DNA of 64,000 bases, taken from positions 481,981 to 545,980 of the forward strand of contig NZ_JRMV01000281.1 of the NCBI RefSeq assembly GCF_000758755.1. The letters are read 5' to 3'. The notes under the pieces are model-generated. The model was not told the origin of the DNA. It did no database searches and saw nothing but the letters and a program-made list of their open reading frames with translations. The stretch is from Actinomyces sp. S6-Spd3 (GTDB lineage Bacteria; Actinomycetota; Actinomycetes; Actinomycetales; Actinomycetaceae). Numbering within the stretch: the first letter of the stretch is position 1; the number at the start of each line of letters is the position of its first letter. A program made the position numbers and the translations under genes. Shown here piece after piece: positions 8,170-17,151 of the stretch.

Positions 8170-8928
8170 TTACACCCCGCCGTCAGTCAATTGCGAAATC
8201 GCCACGCGCAACATTTCTTGATGCAAATGAGCGAAGCGCTCCCCTAGCTCAAGACAACGCGCATTTTGTCGCTCTCGATCAACAGCCCGATCGCGCGGAG
8301 TCTGCGACAAAACGGTTTGGTCAATGAGATCTGCACTGCGCTCGGCACCCTGACGAACTGAGCGTAATGTGCGTGCGTCTACGCCCATCGATTCAAGCTC
8401 ACGAATCTGTAGCACGACCTGAACGCTACGAGCCGGAAAATAGCCTGCAATATCGGAGGAAATTAATCCCAAGGTCACATAACGCTCAATGGCACTCAAG
8501 TCACAGCCGGTCAGATCAGCAAGATCAGCGGCGGGAATCGCACGACGATTACCGACGGAGACAACCTTTCCCTCCGAGGCAACAACTTGAGCGGCTCGGC
8601 GCTGAGAGACTTCGTGGCCAGCATCAAGCGCGCGGAGCTGATCACGAATGACATCCAGAGGCGAATATGAATCTCTCTGGCTTGCCAGAACATAGCGAAG
8701 GCGTTCGATATCAGCACGGGAATACTTGCGGTACCCGGCCAAGGTTCGCGCGGGGACAACGAGGCCCTTATCTTCAAGGAATCGAACCTTTGACTGTGTG
8801 ATAGCAGGAAACTCCCCTTTCAGGCGCTCGACAAGCTGCCCGATTGAGAGTTCCGGCTCACGACTGATACCGCGAGGCCACGGCTCGATCGTTTCTTCCG
8901 TGACCTTGCGCTGTGCGCGCGCGTTCAT
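8170..8928 (-). CDS. ftsR: MerR-family regulator, FtsR/Rv1828-like
   Basis: A 252-residue protein with an N-terminal MerR domain (LSIGQLVERLKGEFPAIT, KVRFLEDKGLVVPART, YRKYSRADIERLRYVL, residues about 25-105). The longer C-terminal region is typical of the Rv1828/FtsR group. FtsR of Corynebacterium activates ftsZ; whether this protein does so cannot be told from the window. Its ATG overlaps the TGA of the FHA gene (ATGA), so the two are co-translated. The symbol is by family and synteny. Confidence 0.8.
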   Translation of the reverse strand: MNARAQRKVTEETIEPWPRGISREPELSIGQLVERLKGEFPAITQSKVRFLEDKGLVVPARTLAGYRKYSRADIERLRYVLASQRDSYSPLDVIRDQLRALDAGHEVSQRRAAQVVASEGKVVSVGNRRAIPAADLADLTGCDLSAIERYVTLGLISSDIAGYFPARSVQVVLQIRELESMGVDARTLRSVRQGAERSADLIDQTVLSQTPRDRAVDRERQNARCLELGERFAHLHQEMLRVAISQLTDGGV

Positions 8929-9359
8929 TGGACTTGCGGTGAAGGCTGGTAGGTCAGACGATACTTGCCAATCTGTACCTCGTCGCCTGCGTGCAACTCA
9001 CACTGGTCGACACGCTCACGATTGACGTAGGTGCCATTCAAAGAACCCGAATCACGCACGGTATGCCCACCGTCACGAGAAAGGAACTGGCAATGCTTAC
9101 GAGAAACAGTGACGTCATCCAAGAAAATATCGGCACGCGGCGAACGACCCGCGTTAGTGACCTCTGCATCCAAGAGGAAACGCGCGCCCGAGTTCGGACC
9201 ACGCTGAACAATGAGCAGCGCGGAACCCGCGGGAAGGGCGTTAACAGCATCCTGATCGCGCGCAGACAAAGGCAGAGGCGCATCCACGGCCTCGTCAACA
9301 GTGTTCAGACTGAAGACGGAAGTTGCCGTCGGGTCGAACTCCTGGCGCTGGTTTTCCAT
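8925..9359 (-). CDS. garA: FHA-domain regulator, GarA/OdhI family
   Basis: A 144-residue protein with a flexible N terminus and an FHA domain at about residues 48-135 (AGRSPRADIFLDD, TVSRKHCQF, SLNGTYVN, the phosphothreonine-binding loops). GarA/OdhI inhibits 2-oxoglutarate dehydrogenase and controls glutamate enzymes according to Ser/Thr-kinase phosphorylation of an N-terminal ETTSVF motif. Here that motif reads TATSVF (residues 11-16): the second threonine is kept and the first is alanine. ATG at 9359 is preferred over GTG at 9362 because GGAG sits six bases before it. Its stop overlaps the next gene. Confidence 0.88.
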   Translation of the reverse strand: MENQRQEFDPTATSVFSLNTVDEAVDAPLPLSARDQDAVNALPAGSALLIVQRGPNSGARFLLDAEVTNAGRSPRADIFLDDVTVSRKHCQFLSRDGGHTVRDSGSLNGTYVNRERVDQCELHAGDEVQIGKYRLTYQPSPQVQ

Positions 9360-9391
9360 CACATACTCCAGTTCATAGGGACAATAGGCTC

Positions 9392-9397
9392 AGTATA
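9392..9397 (-). promoter_or_regulatory. Probable -10 element of the garA operon
   Basis: TATACT on the minus strand lies 32 bases before the garA ATG, in the 66-base gap after the DUF881 gene. It suggests that garA and the FtsR-like gene have their own promoter. The -35 region is weak. Confidence 0.5.
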
Positions 9398-9425
9398 GTG
9401 TGGCGGCGTCACCTTCGCGAAGGAT

Positions 9426-10187
9426 CTATTGAACTTCTTTGGCAAATTCAGGGACCTTCGGTGTCGACGTCGAGGAAATTGTGAGGTCTTTAATCTGCGT
9501 GATCGTCACTGACGCGCCCTTGGCGCGCATCTGAGCAGCACTACCGGCTTGAATCTCGAGCGCGGTCGAAATCGTCTGTGAATCCCCAATCACTTTCCAG
9601 ACATAGGGAGAAGTAATTTCCTCGCCGTCAACGCGAATCACTCCCCCATCACTCGTAAAACTCGAGGCGATAGTGATGCGATGTCCGTTGATATCCACCG
9701 CCTCAGCACCCGCATTGCGCAATTCTCCCATCGCCATCACAAAGTGCGTTGAGCTGAGCGAATGCGTTGAGTCAGCGATGACCATTTCGATTCCGGGGCC
9801 GTGCACCGCGACCTGCCCAGAGTTGATCTTCGCCTGTTCCTCAGCTTTCTTTGCTGCAGCCGCAGCTGCCTCTTCCTTTTGAGACTCGTCTTGAAGCTGG
9901 CTGACTTGAGATTCCAATCGTCCGCGTTCCACGCGCAAGTTCTGTTCTTGAACCGAAAGGTTGTCAAGGAGCTCAACCAATTGCTCTTGGCTCAGAGAAC
10001 TCAGCGGATCCGTGCGCTGCGCCCGCACCTGAGTGACCAAAGCGATTCCCAAAATCAGGCAGATTACAAAGAGGAGAAGGTGAGTTCCGCGGGGAACGGC
10101 CAAGATCGCCGCGCGTAGGCGCGTGTGGATTGGTTGCAGAGGCTCTTGAGCCTGCGGGGCATCCTCGTGTTTAACGTGCTGTCCCAT
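9426..10187 (-). CDS. DUF881 family membrane-anchored protein
   Basis: A 253-residue protein with one N-terminal transmembrane helix (about residues 33-52, THLLLFVICLILGIALV), a predicted coiled coil (about 65-115, QEQLVELLDNLSVQEQNLRVERGRLESQ) and a C-terminal globular DUF881 domain (GPGIEMVIAD, LRNAGAEAVDINGHRI). The family is widespread in Gram-positive bacteria, often near division genes, with no established biochemical role. It lies three bases after sbp and is the second DUF881 copy in this cluster, matching Rv1825. Its stop is followed by a separate promoter for garA. Confidence 0.85.
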   Translation of the reverse strand: MGQHVKHEDAPQAQEPLQPIHTRLRAAILAVPRGTHLLLFVICLILGIALVTQVRAQRTDPLSSLSQEQLVELLDNLSVQEQNLRVERGRLESQVSQLQDESQKEEAAAAAAKKAEEQAKINSGQVAVHGPGIEMVIADSTHSLSSTHFVMAMGELRNAGAEAVDINGHRITIASSFTSDGGVIRVDGEEITSPYVWKVIGDSQTISTALEIQAGSAAQMRAKGASVTITQIKDLTISSTSTPKVPEFAKEVQ

Positions 10188-10190
10188 CGT

Positions 10191-10523
10191 TTAGGCCTTA
10201 AAGATCAAACGTCGAATGGAGGCCGTGTTCGAGAAGATTCGGATTCCCAAAACCACCACGACTGCGGTAGTCATTGCCGAACCGACCCCAAGCTGTGTCC
10301 CCAAGAAGACCAGCAGACAAGCAACGACGACATTCCAGAAAAAGGACATCACGAAGACACGATCGCGGAAGGTCCCTTCAAGCCATGCGCGCCCGGCCCC
10401 CAAAAGAGCATCGAGTCCAGCCACGACCGCGACGGGAAGGAATGGCTGCAGCCACGTCGGAACAGTTGGGTCAATTAAGACACCCACAACAATTCCGAAA
10501 ATCAATCCAAGTACCGCTAACAC
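10191..10523 (-). CDS. sbp: Small basic protein (Sbp/DUF1290) membrane protein
   Basis: A 110-residue protein made of about three to four transmembrane helices (LAVLGLIFGIVVGVLI, FLPVAVVAGLDALLGAG, FWNVVVACLLVFLG, AMTTAVVVVLGIRIF) with a basic tail. It belongs to the Sbp family, found between DUF881 genes and near ftsZ regions in Gram-positives; its function is unknown. GTG at 10523 is chosen because GGGGGAG lies seven bases upstream and it follows the DUF881 stop at once. A TTG at 10541 would overlap the previous gene. Confidence 0.82.
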   Translation of the reverse strand: MLAVLGLIFGIVVGVLIDPTVPTWLQPFLPVAVVAGLDALLGAGRAWLEGTFRDRVFVMSFFWNVVVACLLVFLGTQLGVGSAMTTAVVVVLGIRIFSNTASIRRLIFKA

Positions 10524-10524
10524 C

Positions 10525-11364
10525 TCAGTGCTCCCCCTCAACAGTCGTACTCCAACGAGTCGACCGATTCTCTCGCGCGCTCAGAGTCATTTCTTTGACT
10601 GACTGCGCATTCAGTGTAATTCCCGTCAGTGATTCTGCACTGGAAAGATAGTCCCCCGTTGAGCCTCGAACTAAAGACAGGGACAACTCGTTGGCATTCC
10701 CGATCGCCTCAATGTTGTATGGCGAAGAAATGGCCGTCACGTCAACAAGAATTGTCGAGCCCGCAGTACGGATGAACGAGCCAGGCCCGATTCGCTGGCC
10801 ATTGACGCTCACGGCTTCGGCCCCGGCGCTCCACAATGCGTTGACAACCATACGGATATCTTGATCACGGACCTGACCCTTATCGCTTTGCCGCGATGAA
10901 GAAGCTCCGGGGGCGTCTGTCAGTGTCACTTTTAACCCCGGGCCACGTACCTCGGTATCGGCATTCGCAAGATTGGTTGCCTCGTCTTGAAGGCCCGAAT
11001 TCGTGTTTTGATCGTGAGAAAGCTCTTTTACCCGCGCGCGTAGTTTTGAGACTTCTCCGTCGAGAGAGGAAATCTGTTGCGTCTGTTGCTGAGCATGGCT
11101 GAGCAAAGATGAGTGCACTTCGCTTAGGGATTGGGCGCGCAATCCCCGGATTGCAATGCCACTGCCGATACCGAGTGCAATGGCAATCAGTATCGTAATG
11201 GTTTGCTTGAGGACACCAGCCCTACCACGCACTGGTTCATCGTGGTAAGCGCCGTAGCCCGCGTCAAGAGGATTCTCGAGAATCGCCTTGAGTAAAGACA
11301 TCGACGCGGCGGGATCTACCTGTTGCTGAGTCCCTTGAGTCTCTTGCGTGTTGTCGGTACTCAT
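10525..11364 (-). CDS. DUF881 family membrane-anchored protein
   Basis: A 279-residue DUF881 protein with a cytoplasmic N terminus, one transmembrane helix at about residues 53-75 (ITILIAIALGIGSGIAI), a coiled-coil stretch (SLDGEVSKLRARVKELSH) and a C-terminal domain (GPGLKVTLTDAPG, LWSAGAEAVSVNGQRI, YNIEAIGNANELS). It is paralogous to the DUF881 protein two genes on. ATG at 11364 overlaps the pepN stop (ATGA); a GTG two codons upstream is less likely. It is placed like Rv1823 in mycobacteria. Function is unknown, possibly linked to envelope or division. Confidence 0.85.
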   Translation of the reverse strand: MSTDNTQETQGTQQQVDPAASMSLLKAILENPLDAGYGAYHDEPVRGRAGVLKQTITILIAIALGIGSGIAIRGLRAQSLSEVHSSLLSHAQQQTQQISSLDGEVSKLRARVKELSHDQNTNSGLQDEATNLANADTEVRGPGLKVTLTDAPGASSSRQSDKGQVRDQDIRMVVNALWSAGAEAVSVNGQRIGPGSFIRTAGSTILVDVTAISSPYNIEAIGNANELSLSLVRGSTGDYLSSAESLTGITLNAQSVKEMTLSARENRSTRWSTTVEGEH

Positions 11365-13925
11365 TGCCACTGTTTCTGGCGTGCAAAAGCACGCTCACAA
11401 TCGTCGAGTTTCTCTGTAACAAGGCGGGCAAGCGCAGCAGCGGCGCTTTCATTATCGGTGAGCCATTGACGAGTCAAAGCGAGGAGGTGCTCGGCCTCGT
11501 CTGGACGGTCAGAATCAAGGTTCATGGGGAAACCGGCATTGATGTAGCGCAGTCCCAATCCCATTGACGCGCGCTCCCAGAATGACGAGAGCTCAGCAAA
11601 GAAGTGATCGGTGTATTCCTTGCCTTCCCACGAGGATGCATTGAGTCCTTGCAAAGATGCACTCAAATGATGATTCGACAGCTCCAGCGACAAGACTTCC
11701 TTCCAGACGGCCTCGCGAATGGAGGCGTTGGGAATCGAAGAGCGCGCACGAACCCACCGAGTCTTGTTCTCCCCCGTCGGCGACTCATCGAGCCACGCAT
11801 CAAGTTGCTTTTCATCAACGAGGCCACGCGCCGCCAGTGCACAGCGGACGACCCACGCGCTCTCCTCCCCCGCGATCAGAGGAAGCAACTCACCCTCTTC
11901 GCCTCGCGCAAGGGCAACAAGCGAATCCGAGTAGCTTGTGTCTGCTCCAGCACTCCACACATCGACAAAGAGATGAAGAAGCGAGCGCGAACGATCCAAG
12001 GAGGTTGCGCGCATGGCTTGCGCAATTGCCTGGAGGATCTTGCTGTCGTATTCTCCTCTGACATGTCCTGGCAAGAAAGTGCGAGATTGAGCGATTGTCG
12101 CCAGAAGACGCTCAAAAATCGCGTCTTCCTTCTCCGCAGTCATATGGGTCAATGCAGCGTCAATATAACGTCGGGGGTCGAGTTCTCCTTCGCGTACAGC
12201 AGCAAAGAGATGCGACCAAATGACTGCTCGGGTGATCGTTTCTTCGATACGTGAAACTCGGCTCAAAGCGGTTTGAGTCGAGCGCTCATCCAAGGTTCCA
12301 ATCGCGTAGGTCAGATCGTCGTCATTAACAACGATCAGCTGGAGCATATCGGCGCCGCCCGGGACTGAAAACTCTTCGGGAACGCTGAGTAACAGATCCC
12401 TTCCCTCAATGCGAACGCGATCCTTGCTGATGCATTGAAGGGCGTCGCCCCGAGATGTCCAATACGAGATGTTTAGGCAGTGAGGACGCGCAAGGCCCTC
12501 TTGCAAAAGAGTAAGAGAGGTAACCTTTCCGTCTTCATCACTTGTTGTTCTCACAGAAAGCTTCGAAGGCCCCGTGGTCAAAAGCCACGCATCTTTCCAG
12601 GATGCAAGATCGTAACCGCTTGCCTCTTCCAACGCGGTTAAAAGGTCGTCAAGACTCGTCGCACCGTTCGCGTGGCGCTGGAAGTACAGTCGGACACCTT
12701 GATAAAAAGCATCTTCGCCGACCCAAGCAACGAGTTGCTTGAGTACCGAGGCCCCCTTTGCATAGGTGATGCCATCAAAATTATTCGTCGCAGCCGGAAT
12801 ATCGGGGATGTCGGCAACGATCGGGTGCGTTGTCGGGTATTGGTCTTGAGCGTAGGCCCACGCTTTACGGCCAATGGCGAAGGATGCCCACTCCCCCGTG
12901 TAAACAGTTGCTTCCGCTGCCGTCGTCGTTCCTTGATTTTCGGCAAAGGACTCCTTCAACCACAGGTTGTCCCACCAAGCAGGAGTTACAAGATCGCCAA
13001 ACCACATGTGGCACATTTCGTGAAGAATCGTATTCGCTCGTTTTTGTCGAAGAGCGAAAGAGGGAGTATCGCGGCTGAGATAGCTCTCCGTGAAAGTCAC
13101 GCATCCTGGGTTTTCCATTGCCCCGAGGTTATATTCGGGTACAAAAATCTGGTCGTAGCTTCCCCAAGGATAGGTATATCCATAGTGGGCGTGATAGTGA
13201 TCGAGGCCGGCGCGCGTAACCGCCAGGATATCGTCGCTATCCATCGCCTCGGCAAGCGCCTGCCGACACATCAGACGTAAGTCGAGACAGGCCGAGGCGC
13301 CGTCTCCCGCGCTGCCTTCCCAGGTTCCCCCATCAACAATGGCCCATTGCCCGGCGACAACGGCCGTGATGTAGCTCGACAGCGGTGGCGTCGTTGAAAA
13401 GTCCCAACGTGTGTTGCTCTCTTCCAGATCAGTAGTCGTCGCAACACCATTCGAAGTGACGACCCAAAAAGATGGGGCGATCACATGGAATGTCCACTGG
13501 GGCTTGATGTCAGGCTGGTCAAAACACGGCCATGCCCGGTGAGCGTCTTCTGGTTCAAATTGTGTGTAGAGGTAGTAACGACCGTCTTCGGGATCGCGAT
13601 AGCGATGCAGTCCCTCCCCCGTTGTCGAATATCGACACTGAGCATCAACACTGATAGTGATTTCTTGGTCTGTTGGCAGTTCGTGGAGGTCAATCCGCTC
13701 GCCATCATGCGTGTATGGGACTGCGATTCCATTAACACTGACCTGCTGAACAATCCCCGCGCAATCGATGAAAAGATCGGGGGTGGCAGTCACAAGCGTC
13801 ATATGCGAACACACAGGGAAATGCGACTCGCGTGTCGCTCCGGACAGATCGAGGGACACATCAATGTGTCGCACCTTTATGGAAGCAGAGCGTTGACGGG
13901 CATCTTCACGGGTCAGGACATACAT
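11361..13925 (-). CDS. pepN: Aminopeptidase N, M1 family zinc metallopeptidase
   Basis: An 854-residue cytosolic M1 aminopeptidase. The substrate-binding GAMENPG motif and the zinc motif HEMCH followed by WLKESFAE (HExxH-x18-E) lie around residues 260-330, and the ERAP1-like helical C domain fills the rest. It removes N-terminal residues in peptide turnover. No signal peptide is present. The ATG at 13925 lies six bases after TAGAAT with no Shine-Dalgarno, so a leaderless message is likely. It diverges from the murE-type gene and overlaps the DUF881 start by four bases, probably leading that operon. Confidence 0.93.
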   Translation of the reverse strand: MYVLTREDARQRSASIKVRHIDVSLDLSGATRESHFPVCSHMTLVTATPDLFIDCAGIVQQVSVNGIAVPYTHDGERIDLHELPTDQEITISVDAQCRYSTTGEGLHRYRDPEDGRYYLYTQFEPEDAHRAWPCFDQPDIKPQWTFHVIAPSFWVVTSNGVATTTDLEESNTRWDFSTTPPLSSYITAVVAGQWAIVDGGTWEGSAGDGASACLDLRLMCRQALAEAMDSDDILAVTRAGLDHYHAHYGYTYPWGSYDQIFVPEYNLGAMENPGCVTFTESYLSRDTPSFALRQKRANTILHEMCHMWFGDLVTPAWWDNLWLKESFAENQGTTTAAEATVYTGEWASFAIGRKAWAYAQDQYPTTHPIVADIPDIPAATNNFDGITYAKGASVLKQLVAWVGEDAFYQGVRLYFQRHANGATSLDDLLTALEEASGYDLASWKDAWLLTTGPSKLSVRTTSDEDGKVTSLTLLQEGLARPHCLNISYWTSRGDALQCISKDRVRIEGRDLLLSVPEEFSVPGGADMLQLIVVNDDDLTYAIGTLDERSTQTALSRVSRIEETITRAVIWSHLFAAVREGELDPRRYIDAALTHMTAEKEDAIFERLLATIAQSRTFLPGHVRGEYDSKILQAIAQAMRATSLDRSRSLLHLFVDVWSAGADTSYSDSLVALARGEEGELLPLIAGEESAWVVRCALAARGLVDEKQLDAWLDESPTGENKTRWVRARSSIPNASIREAVWKEVLSLELSNHHLSASLQGLNASSWEGKEYTDHFFAELSSFWERASMGLGLRYINAGFPMNLDSDRPDEAEHLLALTRQWLTDNESAAAALARLVTEKLDDCERAFARQKQWQ

Positions 13926-13931
13926 GGTGCC

Positions 13932-13937
13932 ATTCTA
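13932..13937 (-). promoter_or_regulatory. -10 element of pepN (leaderless)
   Basis: TAGAAT on the minus strand ends six bases before the pepN ATG. Transcription from it should start at or beside the start codon. Confidence 0.65.
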
Positions 13938-13989
13938 GGTATTTGCCTACCGAGGTGTCGATGAAAGAGCTTTTCATGAGCCAAGAAGT

Positions 13990-13995
13990 TAGGCT
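13990..13995 (+). promoter_or_regulatory. -10 element of the murE-type gene (leaderless)
   Basis: TAGGCT ends seven bases before the ATG at 14003. It supports that start over the ATG at 13961. The divergent pepN -10 lies 52 bases away. Confidence 0.55.
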
Positions 13996-14002
13996 AAACG
14001 GT

Positions 14003-15562
14003 ATGACACAAGCCAATGAAATTCGTCCTAATAACCCCGCCATGCCTCTTACCCAGGCACTCGAAGGCATTGAAGACGTGGATTGGACCTTGTGCCCCGA
14101 TCCCGAGCTCCCTGTCAATGGCGTGAGCGTTTCTTCCACCGATATGGAAGAGGGCTGGATTTTTATTGCAATTCCGGGCCTCGTCCAGCACGGAATTCGT
14201 TTCCTTCATTCGGCGCTCAGCTCCGGTGCCTGCGCTGTCGTTACCGATCCTGAGGGGGCTTCGCGCGCCTGCGCGGAGTATCCAAGTCTTCCGATCGTCG
14301 TTGTTCCCGACCCACGCCAGGCAAGTGCCCTCATCGCTGCGAATGTCTATCGCCACCCGGCCTCGTCACTCAAAACTGCTGCGGTCACTGGAACGAATGG
14401 CAAAACGACGACTACCTATCTTCTGCGCTCCATTCTTCGAGGCGGCTTTAGGGATCCTGCGCTGTGTGGAACAGTTGAGATCCGGGTAGGAGATCTACTG
14501 ATCAATTCCGAGAAGACCACGTCTGAGGCTCCCGAAATCGAAAGAATCCTCGCCCTAGCCCGGCAAAAAGACTGCGGGGCCGCAATTGTCGAGGTTTCCG
14601 CTCATGCGCTCAGCCTGAATCGTATCGACAACATCGTCTTCGACGTTGCAGCTTTCACAAATCTTCAGCACGATCATCTGGATTACTACGGCGACATGGA
14701 ATCCTACTTCGCTGCCAAGAAGAGCCTATTCACTCCTGTGCACTCCAAGCAGGGCGTTGTCTGCGTGGACGATGAGTGGGGCCAGCGCCTCGCGCGAGAG
14801 AGCGAAGTCCCTGTGACGACAGTTGCAGTTTTTTCTCACCACGAGGCCGATTGGAAGGTTCGCAAGGTTACTTTCGATCGCGGCATCCCCGCCGTCACCT
14901 TTGACCTTGAAACGCCTCAATCGCATATGCGTACCATTCGCATGCCGATGCTCGGCGAAGTCAACGTTCAAAACGCCGTCGTGGCTTTGGTCAGCGCAGT
15001 CCAGATGGGCACCGATTTTGATGCTGCTGTTCAGGCGCTCGAGAATGCGGAGCAGGTCCCCGGACGCATGACTTCCGTCAACCCGGATCCGGGTAATCAA
15101 CCGCTCGTCATTGTCGACTTCGCCCATACTCCTGAAGGTCTTGAGTGGACTCTCAAGTCAGTTCGCGAACTGACTCGCGGCAAGCTCGTCCTGGTCTTTG
15201 GAACTGATGGTGACCGTGACGCAACGAAGAGAGAACCCCTGGCCGCAATCGCCGCGCAGCTTGCTGATGTCTTGTGGGTGACCGACGAGAACCCACGATC
15301 GGAAGATGCTTCTTCTATTCGTCGCCAGCTTCTTTCCGGAATTCGCTCGGTCCGCCCTGATCTTGAGAACGTCATCGAAGTTCCGACCTGCCGCCGCGAC
15401 GCCGTTCGCGAAGCTATTCTTGCTGCCCAGGCCGGAGATATCGTTGTGATATCGGGTAAGGGCGCTGAATGGTACCAAGAGATCCGTGGAATTAAACATG
15501 CCTACAATGACGTTCCTGTCGCACAGGAAGTGCTCGCGCAAGACATTCGCGCGCGCCTCTAA
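14003..15562 (+). CDS. murE: MurE-type UDP-MurNAc-tripeptide synthetase
   Basis: A 519-residue Mur ligase. The N-terminal domain binds the UDP end, the central domain has the ATP loop TGTNGKTTT and the EVSAHAL and TNLQHDHLDYYG signatures, and the C-terminal domain carries VDFAHTPEGLEWTL, GTDGDRD, TDENPRSED and GKGAEWYQ. MurE adds the third stem-peptide residue. The DENPR motif is close to the DNPR of DAP-adding enzymes, but this does not settle whether diaminopimelate, lysine or ornithine is used. ATG 14003 fits a leaderless start; ATG 13961, with GAGG five bases upstream, would add 14 residues. It lies outside any division/wall cluster and 26 bases before der. Confidence 0.85.
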   Translation: MTQANEIRPNNPAMPLTQALEGIEDVDWTLCPDPELPVNGVSVSSTDMEEGWIFIAIPGLVQHGIRFLHSALSSGACAVVTDPEGASRACAEYPSLPIVVVPDPRQASALIAANVYRHPASSLKTAAVTGTNGKTTTTYLLRSILRGGFRDPALCGTVEIRVGDLLINSEKTTSEAPEIERILALARQKDCGAAIVEVSAHALSLNRIDNIVFDVAAFTNLQHDHLDYYGDMESYFAAKKSLFTPVHSKQGVVCVDDEWGQRLARESEVPVTTVAVFSHHEADWKVRKVTFDRGIPAVTFDLETPQSHMRTIRMPMLGEVNVQNAVVALVSAVQMGTDFDAAVQALENAEQVPGRMTSVNPDPGNQPLVIVDFAHTPEGLEWTLKSVRELTRGKLVLVFGTDGDRDATKREPLAAIAAQLADVLWVTDENPRSEDASSIRRQLLSGIRSVRPDLENVIEVPTCRRDAVREAILAAQAGDIVVISGKGAEWYQEIRGIKHAYNDVPVAQEVLAQDIRARL

Positions 15563-15576
15563 GGCATTGCAACCGA

Positions 15577-15582
15577 TAGGAT
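15577..15582 (+). promoter_or_regulatory. Possible -10 element of der
   Basis: TAGGAT ends six bases before the der GTG. The same bases contain AGGA, so the site could instead be a ribosome-binding site for read-through from murE. Confidence 0.4.
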
Positions 15583-15588
15583 AAGTCT

Positions 15589-17070
15589 GTGAGTGAAGAG
15601 CACATCGACATCCAAGACCCCTATGACGAAACTCAGGGGGAGCTTCGTGCACGCGCGATGCGTGAATCCCTTGATCAATTTGACCTCGATGAAGAAGACC
15701 TCGCCCTATTAAACGAGGAATTCGACTACGGTGACGAGGTCGAAGACGAGTTTGGCCTCCCGGTTCTTGCTGTCATTGGTCGGCCAAACGTCGGTAAGTC
15801 GACGCTGGTCAATCGTATTATTGGAAGGCGCGAGGCCGTCGTTCAAGATACTCCCGGAGTAACTCGCGACCGCGTGTCTTATCCCGCCGAGTGGGCGGGT
15901 CGCCGTTTCACACTTGTTGACACCGGCGGCTGGGAAATCGATGTAAAAGGTATTGATCGTTCCGTTGCCCAGCAGGCGGAAGTCGCGGTTGATTGCGCTG
16001 ACGCAGTCCTCTTCGTTGTCGACGCGACGGTCGGAATGACTGACACCGATGAGCGTATCGTTTCAATGCTTCGACGCAGCGGCAAGCCGGTCGTATTGGC
16101 CGCGAACAAGGTCGACTCAGCTATGCAGGAAGCCGAGGCAGCTTATCTGTGGTCCCTTGGCATGGGAGAGCCTTACGCAATCTCTGCCCTACACGGGCGA
16201 GGAACCGGCGACCTGCTCGATGCAGTCATGGCTGTTCTTCCTACGGAGTCCGCTGTCGCTTCGGCTCTTCCTGAAGGCGGTCCCCGTCGCGTTGCTCTCA
16301 TCGGGCGCCCGAATGTCGGTAAATCATCATTGCTCAATGCCTTGGCTGGCGCTGAACGCGTTGTTGTGAATGAACTGGCAGGAACGACTCGCGACCCCGT
16401 TGACGAACTCATTGAGCTCGACGGTGAGAAATGGTGGTTTGTTGACACCGCTGGCATCCGTCGCAAGATGCATCGAACGACCGGCGCTGACTACTATGCA
16501 TCGATCCGTACCCAGGCAGCTTTGGAGAAGGCAGAGCTTGCGTTGATTCTTTTCGATGCTTCAGAGCCGCTGACGGAGCAAGACATTCGAGTCGTGCAGC
16601 AGGCAGTTGATGCTGGCCGTGCGGTCGTTATCGTCAATAACAAGTGGGACTTGGTCGATGAAGAGCGTCAAGCCCAGCTGAAGGCTGAGTTGGAACGCGA
16701 GCTTGTGCAAGTCGCTTGGGCTCCGCGCATTAATCTTTCAGCAAAGACAACGTGGCACATCAACCGCCTCACGCGTGCCATGGATACGGCTCTCGAGAGC
16801 TGGGAAACACGCATTCCGACTGGTCGTTTGAATGCCTTCCTAGGTGAACTGGTTGCAGCGCATCCGCACCCTCTTCGCGGTGGGAAGCAGCCTCGCATCC
16901 TCTTTGCGACTCAGGTATCAAACATGCCTCCACGTTTCGTCATCTTCACGACTGGATTCTTAGATCCCGGATATCGCCGATTCATCGAACGTCGTCTGCG
17001 AGAAGACTTTGGCTTTGAAGGATCGCCGATTCAGATCTCGGTACGTGTGCGCGAGCGTCGTCGTCGCTAG
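15589..17070 (+). CDS. der: Ribosome-assembly GTPase Der (EngA)
   Basis: A 493-residue protein with two tandem GTPase domains and a C-terminal KH-like domain. The two G1 loops are [12 protein letters not shown] (about residue 63) and [12 protein letters not shown] (about 238); DTPG/DTAG and NKVD/NKWD mark G3 and G4 in each. An acidic N-terminal extension of about 50 residues precedes the first domain, as is common in actinobacteria. Der acts in 50S subunit maturation. It starts at GTG 15589. In many actinobacteria der directly follows cmk; here it is on the opposite strand, about 4 kb away. Confidence 0.95.
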   Translation: MSEEHIDIQDPYDETQGELRARAMRESLDQFDLDEEDLALLNEEFDYGDEVEDEFGLPVLAVIGRPNVGKSTLVNRIIGRREAVVQDTPGVTRDRVSYPAEWAGRRFTLVDTGGWEIDVKGIDRSVAQQAEVAVDCADAVLFVVDATVGMTDTDERIVSMLRRSGKPVVLAANKVDSAMQEAEAAYLWSLGMGEPYAISALHGRGTGDLLDAVMAVLPTESAVASALPEGGPRRVALIGRPNVGKSSLLNALAGAERVVVNELAGTTRDPVDELIELDGEKWWFVDTAGIRRKMHRTTGADYYASIRTQAALEKAELALILFDASEPLTEQDIRVVQQAVDAGRAVVIVNNKWDLVDEERQAQLKAELERELVQVAWAPRINLSAKTTWHINRLTRAMDTALESWETRIPTGRLNAFLGELVAAHPHPLRGGKQPRILFATQVSNMPPRFVIFTTGFLDPGYRRFIERRLREDFGFEGSPIQISVRVRERRRR

Positions 17071-17085
17071 TCTGATGGACATGAG

Positions 17086-17123
17086 TAGTGGTGTGGCCTC
17101 CCATCGGGGAGGCCACACCACTA
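17086..17123. terminator. Strong hairpin terminator after der
   Basis: A perfect 16-bp stem (TAGTGGTGTGGCCTCC and its complement) encloses a short loop, 15 bases after the der stop. It lies between convergent genes, so it may end both transcripts. No long U run follows on the plus strand. Confidence 0.75.
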
Positions 17124-17151
17124 GTATTAACGGCACTCAAACCATCAGTGC

